From positions 62,001 to 126,000 of the forward strand of contig NZ_FOKB01000001.1 in NCBI RefSeq assembly GCF_900111895.1: a stretch of 64,000 bases of DNA, in the 5' to 3' direction. How positions within the stretch are numbered: position 1 is the first letter of the stretch; each line of letters begins with the position of its first letter. The notes under the pieces are model-generated. The model saw only the letters and a list, made by a program, of their open reading frames with translations, did no database searches and had not been told where the DNA came from. Positions 28,543 to 37,910 of this stretch are shown in pieces. This DNA comes from Pseudomonas simiae. Lineage in GTDB: Bacteria > Pseudomonadota > Gammaproteobacteria > Pseudomonadales > Pseudomonadaceae. A program made the position numbers and the translations under genes.

Positions 28543-29508
28543 ATGTCTGAGGTAAAAACTGCAAAGGGCTTCTGGCCGGGTTTCAACCAGCGCAAGTTTC
28601 TCGATGACTGGGTGATGTTGCTCGCTGCATTGAGCATCTTTGTGCTGAGTGCGTTGTTTATCGATAACTTCCTGTCGCCCCTGAACATGCGCGGGTTGGG
28701 CCTGGCGATTTCCACGGTGGGCATCGCTGCGTGCACCATGTTGTTCTGTCTGGCGTCGGGGCATTTCGACTTGTCGGTGGGCTCGGTGATTGCCTGTGCC
28801 GGGGTGGTCGCGGGCATCGTGATCCGCGACACCGACAGTGTGGTGCTCGGCGTGTCCGCCGCGTTGGCCATGGGGCTGGTGGTGGGGCTGATCAACGGTA
28901 TTGTCATCGCCAAGCTGCGCATCAACGCCTTGATCGCAACGTTGGCGACCATGCAGATCGTGCGCGGCCTGGCTTACATCTTCTCCAACGGCAAGGCCGT
29001 CGGCGTGATGGACGAAGGTTTCTTTGTGTTCGGCAACGGCCAGCTGCTGGGCGTGCCGGTGCCGATCATCATCACCGTGCTGTGTTTTGTGTTCTTTGGC
29101 TGGCTGCTCAACTACACCACCTACGGGCGCAACACCATGGCCATCGGGGGCAACCAGGAAGCGGCGTTGCTGGCCGGGGTGAACGTTGATCGCACCAAGA
29201 TCATCATCTTTGCCGTGCACGGCCTGATCGGCGCTTTGGCCGGAGTGATCCTCGCCTCACGCATGACCTCGGGCCAGCCAATGATCGGCCAGGGTTTTGA
29301 GCTGACGGTGATTTCTGCCTGTGTGCTGGGCGGGGTGTCGTTGAGCGGCGGCATCGGCATGATCCGGCATGTGATTGCCGGGGTGCTGATTCTGGCGATC
29401 ATCGAGAATGCGATGAACCTGAAGAACATCGACACCTTCTACCAGTATGTGATCCGGGGTTCGATCCTGTTGCTGGCGGTGATCATCGACCGCATGAAGC
29501 AACGCTGA
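28543..29508 (+). CDS. araH: Sugar ABC transporter permease
   Basis: 321 residues with about 8-10 membrane segments and the AraH/RbsC permease pattern (SVGSVIACAGVVAGIV; GGNQEAALLAGVNVDRTK). Of two adjacent ATGs (28540, 28543), the second has better spacing to GAGGTG. Completes the importer. No sugar-catabolic dehydratase or aldolase genes follow in this window. Confidence 0.93.
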   Translation: MSEVKTAKGFWPGFNQRKFLDDWVMLLAALSIFVLSALFIDNFLSPLNMRGLGLAISTVGIAACTMLFCLASGHFDLSVGSVIACAGVVAGIVIRDTDSVVLGVSAALAMGLVVGLINGIVIAKLRINALIATLATMQIVRGLAYIFSNGKAVGVMDEGFFVFGNGQLLGVPVPIIITVLCFVFFGWLLNYTTYGRNTMAIGGNQEAALLAGVNVDRTKIIIFAVHGLIGALAGVILASRMTSGQPMIGQGFELTVISACVLGGVSLSGGIGMIRHVIAGVLILAIIENAMNLKNIDTFYQYVIRGSILLLAVIIDRMKQR

Positions 29509-29531
29509 CGTCCTGCCATGTGACGATCAAC

Positions 29532-29615
29532 ATGCGGGAACTGGCTTGCCAGGCTGTGCCAGCCTATAAATTTACTGACTGACACTCCCTCATCGCAGGC
29601 AAGCCAGCTCCCACA
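29532..29615. repeat. REPIN after araH, left arm decayed
   Basis: Right arm ATCGCAGGCAAGCCAGCTCC (29592 onward) is intact; the left (GGGAACTGGCTTGCCAGG) is mutated and now forms a small hairpin GGCTGTGCCAGCC of its own. Confidence 0.8.
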
Positions 29616-29688
29616 ATGGATCTCCTCTGTTCTGGAGGATGGTATTTGCCATAATGGCGCCGTTTTCGTACTTCCCAATAGGCCCGAT

Positions 29689-30492
29689 ATGCAGGAAAAC
29701 GCCCACACCCCCGTCAAAGACGCTGCCCCCACCGGCACCCAGACCCTGTTGCGTGGCCTGGGCGTGGTGCAAGCGGTGGCGGCCGGTGCGCGGGATCTGA
29801 AAGAGATCGCCAAGCGCATCGGCACCACTCGTAGCACCACCCACCGCCTGGCCAGTTGCCTGGTGGAGGAGCGTTACCTGCGCGTGGTGCCGCAGGTCGG
29901 TTACCTGCTGGGGCCGAAGTTGATCGAGCTGGGTTTCCAGGCGCGGGAAGAACTGCCGCTGGTGACCTTGGCCATCCCCTATCTGGACGAGTTGTCGGCG
30001 CTGACCGGCGATACCATCCACCTGGCGATCCGCGAATACGACGATGTGCTGTACCTGCACAAGAACCCCGGTCGCAATGGTCCGGAAATGCGTTCGCGGG
30101 TCGGCCATCGCATGCCGCTGGCGCGCACCGGGATCGGCAAGGCATTGCTGCTCGATGACAGCGTCGCAGAGTGGCAGCGCCTGTACGAAGTCAGCTTGCC
30201 GGCGGGTGGTAAAAGTCAGCAATGGCCGCAGCACCCGGAGCAATCCTGGGCGCAGTTCGAGCAGCGCATGCATGAATACGTGGTGGGCGGTTATGCGTTC
30301 GACCTGGAAGACAACGAACCGTCGATCCGTTGCGTGGCGGCTCCGGTGCGCGATGCCAGCCGGCGAATTATCGCCGGCATCAGCATCGCCAGTACCGTGC
30401 CCTACATGCCGCTGGAGAAAATGGCCGAGCTGATCCCTGTGGTCAAACAGGTCGCAGCCCGGCTGTCGGCGGAGTTGGGGGCAAAGGCCTGA
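29689..30492 (+). CDS. IclR-family transcriptional regulator
   Basis: 267 residues: N-terminal winged helix (about residues 18-75, KEIAKRIGTTRSTTHRLASC) and the IclR effector domain. It follows the araFGH-type operon after a REPIN and is the likely regulator of it, though the perfect palindrome at 25093-25125 is not seen in front of its own gene. Its stop lies in an 18-bp palindrome shared with the convergent dehydrogenase. Confidence 0.88.
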   Translation: MQENAHTPVKDAAPTGTQTLLRGLGVVQAVAAGARDLKEIAKRIGTTRSTTHRLASCLVEERYLRVVPQVGYLLGPKLIELGFQAREELPLVTLAIPYLDELSALTGDTIHLAIREYDDVLYLHKNPGRNGPEMRSRVGHRMPLARTGIGKALLLDDSVAEWQRLYEVSLPAGGKSQQWPQHPEQSWAQFEQRMHEYVVGGYAFDLEDNEPSIRCVAAPVRDASRRIIAGISIASTVPYMPLEKMAELIPVVKQVAARLSAELGAKA

Positions 30493-30501
30493 TCAGGCCT
30501 T
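30484..30501. repeat. 18-bp palindrome holding both convergent stops
   Basis: AAGGCCTGATCAGGCCTT is a perfect palindrome. It contains the TGA of the IclR gene (30490-30492) and, on the other strand, the TGA of the dehydrogenase gene (30495-30493). May act as a short bidirectional stop/hairpin. Confidence 0.85.
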
Positions 30502-31545
30502 CAGGGTCGCCATGTCGATGACAAAGCGGTACTTCACATCGCCGGCGATCATGCGGCTGTAGGCTTCGTTGATGTGGCGGATGTCGAGCATTTCGATGTC
30601 ACAGGTGATGCCGTGCTCGGCGCAGAAATCCAGGACTTCCTGGGTTTCGGCAATGCCACCGATCAAGGAACCGGCCAGGACTTTGCGGCCCAACACCAGC
30701 TTGGCCGCGTTCACGGGCGGGTCCACCGGTTCGATCAGGCCGACCAGGATGTGCACGCCGTCAAAGCGCAGCACGTCGAGGTAGGGGTTCAGGTCGTGTT
30801 GCACCGGGATGGTGTCCAGCAGGAAATCGAAGCTGCCGGCGGCGGCTTTCATCTGGGCTTCGTCGGTGGACACGATCACATGATCGGCGCCCTGGCGGCG
30901 GCCTTCCTCGGCCTTGCTTGCCGAGCGGGTGAACAACGTCACTTGCGCGCCCATGGCCTTGGCAAACTTGATGCCCATATGGCCCAGGCCGCCCATGCCG
31001 AGTACACCGACTTTATCGCCGGCCTTCACGCCGTAGTGCTTGAGCGGCGAGTAGGTGGTGATGCCTGCGCACAGGATCGGCGCGGCGCTGGCCAGGTCGA
31101 GCTTGGCCGGGATCTTCACCACGAAGTGCTCGCTGACCACGATGCTGTCCGAGTAGCCGCCCATGGTGTTGCTGCCGTCGACGCGGTCCGGGGTGGCGTA
31201 GGTCATGGTCGGGCCTTCGAGGCAGTATTGCTCCAGGTCCGCTTGGCAGGCGTCGCAATGACGGCACGAATCGACCATGCAGCCTACGCCAACCAGGTCG
31301 CCGACTTTGTGTGCGGTGACGTTGGCGCCGACGGCGGTGACCTTGCCGACGATCTCATGGCCGGGCATCAGCGGGTACACCGCGATGCCCCACTCGTTGC
31401 GCGCCTGGTGGATGTCGGAGTGGCACACGCCGCAGTACAAGATCTCGATCGCCACGTCATCGGCGCGTGGGCTGCGGCGCTGGAAGGACATGGGGGCGAG
31501 GGGCGTGGTGGCCGACTGGGCGGCATAACCGATGGCGGTGTACAT
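30493..31545 (-). CDS. NAD(P)-dependent zinc alcohol dehydrogenase (YahK-like)
   Basis: 350 residues of the cinnamyl-alcohol-dehydrogenase/YahK branch, reducing aldehydes with NADPH. Catalytic zinc ligands in CGVCHSDIH and GHEIVG, structural zinc cysteines in CRHCDACQADLEQYC, and Rossmann motif GMGGLGHMG. The ATG at 31545 gives the usual MYTAIGYAA start; the frame upstream of it is not conserved. Diverges from an AraC-type regulator that may control it. Confidence 0.92.
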   Translation of the reverse strand: MYTAIGYAAQSATTPLAPMSFQRRSPRADDVAIEILYCGVCHSDIHQARNEWGIAVYPLMPGHEIVGKVTAVGANVTAHKVGDLVGVGCMVDSCRHCDACQADLEQYCLEGPTMTYATPDRVDGSNTMGGYSDSIVVSEHFVVKIPAKLDLASAAPILCAGITTYSPLKHYGVKAGDKVGVLGMGGLGHMGIKFAKAMGAQVTLFTRSASKAEEGRRQGADHVIVSTDEAQMKAAAGSFDFLLDTIPVQHDLNPYLDVLRFDGVHILVGLIEPVDPPVNAAKLVLGRKVLAGSLIGGIAETQEVLDFCAEHGITCDIEMLDIRHINEAYSRMIAGDVKYRFVIDMATLKA

Positions 31546-31727
31546 GGGGGAAACCTCGCTAAAGCAATGACAGGTGAGGCGGCGCATTCTCCGCGCCAGC
31601 CCTGGCTACGGCCATGGTGATTGCTCCGAGTCTCATGCCTATTCGTCCGGGAGTGCCCCGTGTTTGGGCCTATGTGACGCCAGACCTGCGATGATGTTCT
31701 CATCCCTTTTTCGCGAAGTTTTTTGCC

Positions 31728-32621
31728 ATGTTGCTCACCCGCCATCTCGACGCCAACGCCACACTGGTTGCCTTGATTGAGGGGCTCACGCCCTGCGACG
31801 GTTTTTCCCCCACTAACCTGCCCGGCGTTCAAGTGCTGCGCGCCAGTTGCGACGTGGCGCGCGGGCCGCAGATCTATGAGCCGAGCCTGATGTTCGTGGC
31901 CCAGGGCAGCAAAGTCGCCTACCTGGGGCCTCGTACACTGGAGTATGGCGCCGGGCACTACCTGATCCAGGCAATGCCGGTGCCGTTTGAGTGCGAGACG
32001 TTTGCCATGGCGCCGGATGCACCGCTTTTGGGTGTGACGGTGGGCATTGATCGCGTGGTGTTGGGCGAACTGGTGATGGCCATGGGCATTCAGGCCGGGC
32101 CGCCGCCGACGGCGCAGACGCTGGAGTCGATGAGTTCGGTGGTGCTCGATGATGCCATGCGCGGGTGTGTCGAACGGCTGCTGCAGTGCCTGCACGATCC
32201 GCTGGAAAGCCGGATCATGGGCCCGGCGCGGGTACGCGAATTGTTGTTCACCGCGTTGCGCGGGCCGCAGGCCGATGTGCTGCGTGCGCTGGTCGAACAG
32301 CAAGGGCAGTTTTCGCGGATTGCCACGTCGTTGAATCACCTGCACGCCCATTACGCCGAGCCGCTGAATATCGAGACGCTGGCGGGCTATGCACACATGA
32401 GCGCGTCGACTTTTCATGAGCACTTCAAGCGCTGTACGTTGTTGTCGCCGGTGCAGTATCTGAAGCGTTTGCGCTTGCTCAAGGCCCAACAGTTGCTGCT
32501 GGTGGAAGGGATGGGGGTGGCGCAGGCGGCGCATAGCGTGGGGTATCAGAGCACGTCGCAGTTCAGCCGGGAATATAAGCGCTACTTCGAGCGCAATCCC
32601 GGGGAGGAGCGGGCGGCCTGA
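31728..32621 (+). CDS. AraC-family regulator
   Basis: 297 residues with an AraC_N-type N-terminal sensing domain (VAQGSKVAYLGPRTLEYGAG) and a C-terminal double helix-turn-helix (MSASTFHEHFKRCT; VGYQSTSQFSREYKRYF). Divergent from the YahK-like gene across 182 bp, the standard arrangement for a cognate aldehyde-responsive regulator. A REPIN follows. Confidence 0.9.
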   Translation: MLLTRHLDANATLVALIEGLTPCDGFSPTNLPGVQVLRASCDVARGPQIYEPSLMFVAQGSKVAYLGPRTLEYGAGHYLIQAMPVPFECETFAMAPDAPLLGVTVGIDRVVLGELVMAMGIQAGPPPTAQTLESMSSVVLDDAMRGCVERLLQCLHDPLESRIMGPARVRELLFTALRGPQADVLRALVEQQGQFSRIATSLNHLHAHYAEPLNIETLAGYAHMSASTFHEHFKRCTLLSPVQYLKRLRLLKAQQLLLVEGMGVAQAAHSVGYQSTSQFSREYKRYFERNPGEERAA

Positions 32622-32645
32622 TGACTTCAGGCACAACACACTCAA

Positions 32646-32734
32646 TGTGGGAGCGGGCTTGCTCGCGAAAGCGGTGTATCAGTCAGCAAACTTGTATCTG
32701 ACCCACCGCCTTCGCGCGCAAGCCCGCTCCCGCA
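32646..32734. repeat. REPIN after the araC-type gene
   Basis: Left arm TGTGGGAGCGGGCTTGCTCG, right arm GCGCAAGCCCGCTCCCGCA with a few mismatches. Confidence 0.88.
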
Positions 32735-32753
32735 GTTGATGTGTGTTGGCCAT

Positions 32754-32784
32754 AAAAAAGGCTCCCGTTCGGGGAGCCTTTTTG
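32754..32784. terminator. Bidirectional terminator beyond ETF-QO
   Basis: AAAAAAGGCTCCC / GGGAGCCTTTTT stem and loop, with T-runs in both directions, between convergent araC-type and ETF-QO genes. Confidence 0.9.
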
Positions 32785-32798
32785 TTCAAGCAACGGAC

Positions 32799-34463
32799 TT
32801 ACATGTTCGGGTAAGTCGGCCCACCGGCGCCTTCCGGCGTGACCCAGGTGATGTTCTGCGAAGGGTCCTTGATGTCACAGGTCTTGCAGTGCACGCAGTT
32901 CTGGGCGTTGATCTGGAAACGCTTCTCGCCGTCTTCCTTGGTGATCACTTCATACACGCCCGCCGGGCAGTAGCGCTGCGCCGGTTCATCGTAGAGTGGC
33001 AGGTTGGTGCCGATCGGGATGCTCGGGTCTTTCAACTTCAAGTGGCACGGCTGTTCTTCTTCATGGTTGGTGCCGGAGATGAACACCGAACTCAGCTTGT
33101 CGAAGCTCAGCTTGCCGTCGGGTTTCGGGTAATCGATCTTCTTGCTGTCTTTCGCCAGCTTGAGGCAGGCGTAATCCGGCTTGGTGTCGTGCAGCGTGAA
33201 CGGCATCTTGCCGCCCAGGATGTTCTGGTCGAACCAGTTGAAGCCGGCGCCGATGATCGGGCCGAACTTGTGCATCGCCGGGCCGAAGTTGCGGCTGGCG
33301 AACAGTTCTTCGTAGAGCCAGCTCGATTTGAAACTATCGACGTAAGCGGTCAGCTCATCACCGCCTTCGGATTCGGCGAACAGGCGGTCGGCCACGGCGT
33401 CGGCGGCGAGCATGCCGGACTTCATTGCGGTATGGCTGCCTTTGATCTTGGCGAAGTTCAGGGTGCCGAGGTCGCAACCGATCAGCGCGCCGCCCTTGAA
33501 GACCATCTTCGGCAGCGAGTTCAGGCCGCCTTTGCAGATGGCACGGGCGCCGTAGCTGATGCGCTTGCCGCCTTCCAGGTACTGGGCCAGCACCGGGTGA
33601 TGCTTGAGGCGCTGGAACTCATCGAAGGGCGACAGGAAGGTGTTGCTGTAAGACAGGTCGACGATCAGGCCGACCACCACCTGGTTGTTTTCCAGGTGAT
33701 AGAGGAACGAGCCGCCTGTGTTTTCGGCGCTCATGATGTCCAGCGGCCAACCGGCGGTGTGCACCACCAGGCCAGGCTGGTGCTTGGCTGGGTCGATTTC
33801 CCAGATTTCCTTGAGGCCGATGCCGTAATGCTGGGCGTCGGCGTCGCTGTCCAGGTTGAAGCGCTGGATCAGTTGCTTGCCGATATGGCCACGGCAACCT
33901 TCCGCGAACAGCGTGTACTTGCCACGTAGTTCCATGCCTGGGGTATAGACGCCTTCTTTCGGATTGCCTTCGCGGTCGACGCCGAGGTCGCCGGTGATGA
34001 TGCCGCGGACCACGCCGTTTTCGTCGAACAGCGCTTCCTGGGCGGCGAAGCCTGGATAGACTTCCACACCGAGGTTCTCGGCTTGCTGGGCGAGCCAGCG
34101 GCACAGGTTGCCCAGGGAAATGATGTAGTTGCCTTCGTTGTGCATGGTCTTGGGCACAAAGAAGTCAGGCACCTTGGTGGAGGCTTCGGGGCTGCGCAGT
34201 ACATAGATGTCATCGCGCACCACCGGGGTGTTGAGCGGGGCGCCGAGTTCTTTCCAGTCCGGGAACAGTTCGTTCAGGGCGCGTGGTTCGAACACGGCAC
34301 CGGAGAGGATATGCGCGCCGACTTCGGAGCCTTTCTCGACCACGCAAACGCTGATTTCCTTACCGGCTTCGGCGGCCTTTTGCTTCAGTCGGCAGGCGGC
34401 AGACAGTCCCGCCGGGCCAGCGCCGACGATGACCACGTCGAATTCCATGTATTCGCGTTCCAC
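32799..34463 (-). CDS. Electron transfer flavoprotein-ubiquinone oxidoreductase
   Basis: Membrane-associated FAD/4Fe-4S enzyme passing electrons from ETF to ubiquinone during fatty-acid and amino-acid oxidation. 554 residues: FAD motif VVIVGAGPAGLSAACRLK, and C-terminal cluster cysteines CPAGVYEV and NCVHCKTCDIK. The ATG at 34463 gives the usual MEREYMEFD start after AGGAGATAG. Divergent from etfBA, as in P. aeruginosa. A PsrA-like operator sits by its promoter. Confidence 0.96.
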   Translation of the reverse strand: MEREYMEFDVVIVGAGPAGLSAACRLKQKAAEAGKEISVCVVEKGSEVGAHILSGAVFEPRALNELFPDWKELGAPLNTPVVRDDIYVLRSPEASTKVPDFFVPKTMHNEGNYIISLGNLCRWLAQQAENLGVEVYPGFAAQEALFDENGVVRGIITGDLGVDREGNPKEGVYTPGMELRGKYTLFAEGCRGHIGKQLIQRFNLDSDADAQHYGIGLKEIWEIDPAKHQPGLVVHTAGWPLDIMSAENTGGSFLYHLENNQVVVGLIVDLSYSNTFLSPFDEFQRLKHHPVLAQYLEGGKRISYGARAICKGGLNSLPKMVFKGGALIGCDLGTLNFAKIKGSHTAMKSGMLAADAVADRLFAESEGGDELTAYVDSFKSSWLYEELFASRNFGPAMHKFGPIIGAGFNWFDQNILGGKMPFTLHDTKPDYACLKLAKDSKKIDYPKPDGKLSFDKLSSVFISGTNHEEEQPCHLKLKDPSIPIGTNLPLYDEPAQRYCPAGVYEVITKEDGEKRFQINAQNCVHCKTCDIKDPSQNITWVTPEGAGGPTYPNM

Positions 34464-34568
34464 AGGCTATCTCCTACTCAAGGCTCAACAGGCTTTTTTT
34501 TCTAATGGGTGGAGGTTCGGTGTCGTCTTGCAGCAACGGCAGGACCCACCTTTCTCTCTAGGTGGCGC

Positions 34569-34613
34569 ATTATATCTACACCACTGTCAGCGTCCAATAC
34601 AAACGTTTGTTTG
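34569..34613 (-). promoter_or_regulatory. ETF-QO promoter with PsrA-type operator
   Basis: On the minus strand TTGGAC (34597-34592), 17-bp spacer, TATAAT (34574-34569). Two bases upstream of the -35 lies CAAAC-N4-GTTTG (34600-34613), matching the published PsrA consensus. PsrA is the fatty-acid-responsive TetR regulator reported to control etf genes in P. aeruginosa. Confidence 0.7.
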
Positions 34614-34671
34614 AATTGCCCGCAGGCTAGGTAAATCAAAGTGGTGCGGCTTATGACTGGCTATTTTGCCG

Positions 34672-34702
34672 TATTGACCAGAATAGGTGTTCCGGTCAAT
34701 AT
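34672..34702. promoter_or_regulatory. Symmetric bidirectional promoter candidate
   Basis: TATTGACC (34672-34679) and GGTCAATA (34694-34701) make the sequence read TTGACC-N17-CAATAT on the plus strand and TTGACC-N17-CAATAC on the minus strand. The plus direction leads to etfB with a leader of about 260 nt, in which I see no other clear feature. Confidence 0.45.
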
Positions 34703-34970
34703 ACGGTCGGTTTTGCGCTAACCGTAGGCAGACTGCAGGTTTCAAGAGCACGTCCAAAAGCAAGACAGGTGGCGCGCGTCCAGACAATGGCGCGCAGTTT
34801 ACACGCTGCGATAAAGAATGACCTCTCAGTCACTGCTGACGAACGGTCACCATTTCCCGTGAGCAAGGTCATCCGCCGACGTTTTTGGAGGTGCCCTTGT
34901 GTGCCGATGAGCATCAACCGCCAGGTTCGCCTAGGCGACTTTCTTTTCACCGGAGAGTAACGAGGAATCC

Positions 34971-35720
34971 ATGAAGGTTCTTGTAGCTGTCAAACGCGTT
35001 GTCGATTACAACGTGAAAGTTCGCGTTAAAGCGGACAATTCCGGCGTCGACCTTGCTAACGTCAAGATGTCGATGAACCCTTTCTGCGAAATCGCTGTGG
35101 AAGAAGCCGTCCGCCTGAAAGAGAAAGGCGTGGCGACCGAAATCGTCGTGGTTTCCATCGGTCCTACCACCGCTCAAGAGCAGTTGCGTACCGCCCTGGC
35201 ACTGGGCGCCGACCGCGCCATCCTGGTCGAGTCCGCTGAAGAGCTGACCTCCCTGGCCGTTGCCAAGCTGCTCAAAGCCGTTGTCGACAAGGAACAGCCT
35301 CAGCTGGTGATCCTTGGCAAACAGGCCATCGACAGCGACAACAACCAGACTGGCCAGATGCTGGCTGCGCTGACCGGTTACGGTCAGGGCACCTTCGCTT
35401 CCAAAGTCGAAGTGAACGGCGACAGCGTAGCTGTGACCCGTGAAATCGACGGCGGCGCGCAGACGGTTTCCCTGAAACTGCCAGCCATCGTCACCACCGA
35501 CCTGCGTTTGAACGAGCCGCGCTACGCGTCCCTGCCAAACATCATGAAAGCCAAGAAGAAGCCGCTTGAGTCCCTGACTCCGGATGCCTTGGGCGTTTCC
35601 ACCGCCTCTACCAACAAGACCGTCAAGGTTGAAGCACCGGCTGCTCGCAGCGCGGGTATCAAGGTCAAGTCTGTTGCTGAGTTGGTCGAGAAACTGAAAA
35701 ACGAAGCGAAGGTGATCTGA
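34971..35720 (+). CDS. etfB: Electron transfer flavoprotein beta subunit
   Basis: 249 residues; with EtfA forms the soluble flavoprotein that collects electrons from acyl-CoA dehydrogenases. Starts [20 protein letters not shown]; the recognition-loop region around [18 protein letters not shown] is characteristic, and AMP binds this subunit. Strong GAGGAA ribosome-binding site. etfA follows 2 nt after the stop. Confidence 0.97.
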   Translation: MKVLVAVKRVVDYNVKVRVKADNSGVDLANVKMSMNPFCEIAVEEAVRLKEKGVATEIVVVSIGPTTAQEQLRTALALGADRAILVESAEELTSLAVAKLLKAVVDKEQPQLVILGKQAIDSDNNQTGQMLAALTGYGQGTFASKVEVNGDSVAVTREIDGGAQTVSLKLPAIVTTDLRLNEPRYASLPNIMKAKKKPLESLTPDALGVSTASTNKTVKVEAPAARSAGIKVKSVAELVEKLKNEAKVI

Positions 35721-35722
35721 TC

Positions 35723-36652
35723 ATGACTATCCTCGTAATCGCCGAACACGATAACAAGGTGCTGGCCCCGGCCACCCTGAACACCGTGGCCGCTGCCGCT
35801 AAAATCGGTGGCGACATTCACGTGCTGGTTGCCGGCCAAGGCGCTGGCGCCGTGGCTGAAGCCGCTGCCAAAATTGCTGGCGTGAGCAAAGTCCTGAACG
35901 CTGACAATGCCGCCTACGCGCATCAGCTGCCGGAAAACGTTGCGCCACTCGTTGCCGAGTTGGGCAAGAGCTACAGCCACATCCTGGCTGCCGCTACGTC
36001 CAACGGCAAAAACATCCTGCCACGCGTTGCTGCGCAGCTGGACGTTGACCAGATCTCCGAGATCATCTCGGTCGAAAGCGCTGACACCTTCAAGCGCCCG
36101 ATCTATGCCGGTAACGCCATCGCGACCGTACAGTCCAACGCTTCGGTCAAAGTCATCACCGTGCGTGCCACCGGTTTCGACCCGGTTGCCGCCGAAGGTG
36201 GTTCGGCGACCGTTGAAGCCGTTGCCGCTGCTCACGACGCTGGCACGTCCAGCTTTGTTGGCGAAGAGCTGGCCAAGTCGGACCGTCCAGAGCTGACCGC
36301 TGCCAAGATCGTCGTTTCCGGCGGCCGTGGCATGCAGAACGGTGACAACTTCAAGCACCTGTACGCCCTGGCCGACAAGCTGGGCGCTGCGGTCGGCGCT
36401 TCCCGCGCGGCCGTCGACGCAGGTTTCGTACCCAACGACATGCAGGTCGGCCAGACCGGCAAGATCGTTGCGCCACAGCTGTACATCGCCGTTGGTATCT
36501 CCGGCGCGATCCAGCACTTGGCGGGTATGAAAGACTCCAAAGTGATCGTCGCGATCAACAAGGACGAAGAAGCGCCAATCTTCCAGGTGGCCGATTACGG
36601 CCTGGTGGCGGACTTGTTCGAAGCCGTCCCTGAGTTGGAGAAGCTGGTCTAA
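35723..36652 (+). CDS. etfA: Electron transfer flavoprotein alpha subunit
   Basis: 309 residues; carries FAD in its C-terminal domain, visible as [32 protein letters not shown] and the last DLFEAVPEL. Co-transcribed with etfB. Delivers electrons to the ETF-QO encoded on the opposite strand. A strong terminator follows. Confidence 0.97.
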   Translation: MTILVIAEHDNKVLAPATLNTVAAAAKIGGDIHVLVAGQGAGAVAEAAAKIAGVSKVLNADNAAYAHQLPENVAPLVAELGKSYSHILAAATSNGKNILPRVAAQLDVDQISEIISVESADTFKRPIYAGNAIATVQSNASVKVITVRATGFDPVAAEGGSATVEAVAAAHDAGTSSFVGEELAKSDRPELTAAKIVVSGGRGMQNGDNFKHLYALADKLGAAVGASRAAVDAGFVPNDMQVGQTGKIVAPQLYIAVGISGAIQHLAGMKDSKVIVAINKDEEAPIFQVADYGLVADLFEAVPELEKLV

Positions 36653-36674
36653 TCTAGTCGCTTCACTTATAAAG

Positions 36675-36704
36675 AGCCCGGTCCTTGTGACCGGGCTTTT
36701 TTTT
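36675..36704 (+). terminator. Intrinsic terminator after etfA
   Basis: AGCCCGGTC / GACCGGGCT stem (36675-36683, 36689-36697) followed by a T8 run. Confidence 0.93.
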
Positions 36705-36722
36705 GACTTGGAGACACCCGCC

Positions 36723-37538
36723 ATGGAATTGCGCCCCTGGGCTGTACTGATGGGCCTCACATTACTGCCTGCGCTGTCGTTGGCCGCCGGCAAATGCGAT
36801 CGCCTGGTGATCACCGGCAGCCCGGATGCACCGCCGCTGCTCTGGCGCGACCCGCAAGACCCTACGCACCTGATCGGCGCCACCGCCGATGTATTGCAAC
36901 AAGTGGGCAAGGACCTCGGGTTGAAAATCGACCTGCTCTACGGTGGCAAACGCTCCCTGGCCCTGGAGGAAGTGCGCAGCGGGCGCATGGACATCCTCGC
37001 CGACGCGCCGCTGAACCTGGGTGAGCTGGAAACGCTCGACTACATCCACCCGGCGCTGGTGCAACTCGACTACCTGGTGTGGACGCGCAAGGATTCGGCG
37101 CTGGACTATGCCACCGCCGCCGACCTGCACGGGCACACAGGCGCGGTGTCAGAGCGCGCGCGGTTGAGCGCGGCCTTCGAAACCTTCGCCAGTGAGCAAC
37201 TGAGCCTGGAACGCCTGCCGTCGCTGACGCCGGCATTCCAGAAACTGCTGCTGGGTGAGGTGGACTACGTGCTGGCCGGACGTTATTCCGGTATGGCCAT
37301 CGCGCAGACCTTGGGCATGAGCAACGACCTGGTTGCCCGGGATATACCCATCGACCAGCCGGGCCTGTACCTGGCGATTTCCCATAACTCGGCCTGCAAT
37401 GATCCGTGGCTGCGCGGACAGCTGGCCAAAAAGATGACAGAATTGCCCGCGTCCGGTGTGGCGCAAGCTGCGTTGCAGAGCAATCTGGAACGCTGGAAAG
37501 CGCAATTGCAGCAACCCGTCGGCACCCCAACAAAGTAG
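36723..37538 (+). CDS. Periplasmic solute-binding protein (SBP_bac_3 type)
   Basis: 271 residues, signal peptide MELRPWAVLMGLTLLPALSL (cleavage near LAAG), then an amino-acid-type binding fold (ADVLQQVGKDLGLKIDLLYG; MDILADAPLN). No transporter permease or ATPase adjoins it, so it may serve an orphan system or act as a sensor. The ATG at 36723 lies right after the etfA terminator with GGAG upstream. Confidence 0.85.
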   Translation: MELRPWAVLMGLTLLPALSLAAGKCDRLVITGSPDAPPLLWRDPQDPTHLIGATADVLQQVGKDLGLKIDLLYGGKRSLALEEVRSGRMDILADAPLNLGELETLDYIHPALVQLDYLVWTRKDSALDYATAADLHGHTGAVSERARLSAAFETFASEQLSLERLPSLTPAFQKLLLGEVDYVLAGRYSGMAIAQTLGMSNDLVARDIPIDQPGLYLAISHNSACNDPWLRGQLAKKMTELPASGVAQAALQSNLERWKAQLQQPVGTPTK

Positions 37539-37547
37539 GGATTTTCA

Positions 37548-37910
37548 GTGACTTTTCGACCTCTTTTCGCGGCCCTCGCCGTTGTCGCTCTGGCGGGATG
37601 TGCAGCCGATCCTGCGCCGAATGAACAAATGCGCCTCACCCAGCAAGCCTTGGAGCAAGCCAGTGCCGTGGGTGCCAACGCGGATGAATCGCCTGAATTG
37701 AAACTGGCCGAAGCCAAGTTCGCCCGGGCCAAGTCGAGCATGGCCGACCAATCCTACAAAAACGCGCGCATGCGTCTCGAACAAGCTGAGCTGGATGCTC
37801 GCCTGGCCGAGGCCCAAGTGCTGACCCGCAAGAGCCAGGAACAATTGGACGTACTCAACACCCGTATCACCCGCCTGCGCAAACAACTGCAGTTGGGAGA
37901 AGCCCAATGA
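37548..37910 (+). CDS. DUF4398 lipoprotein
   Basis: 120 residues. GTG start at 37548; lipobox ALAGC with Cys at residue 18. The rest is helical and coiled-coil-like (KLAEAKFARAKSSMADQSYK), the DUF4398 pattern. It overlaps the downstream OmpA-type gene by 4 nt. Pairs of a DUF4398 and an OmpA-domain lipoprotein are common in Pseudomonas and probably act together in the outer envelope. Confidence 0.88.
   Translation: MTFRPLFAALAVVALAGCAADPAPNEQMRLTQQALEQASAVGANADESPELKLAEAKFARAKSSMADQSYKNARMRLEQAELDARLAEAQVLTRKSQEQLDVLNTRITRLRKQLQLGEAQ

Noticed and set aside
32736..33929. 397-codon plus-strand open frame across ETF-QO
   Set aside because: Antisense shadow of a certain gene, and it begins within the terminator/REPIN region.
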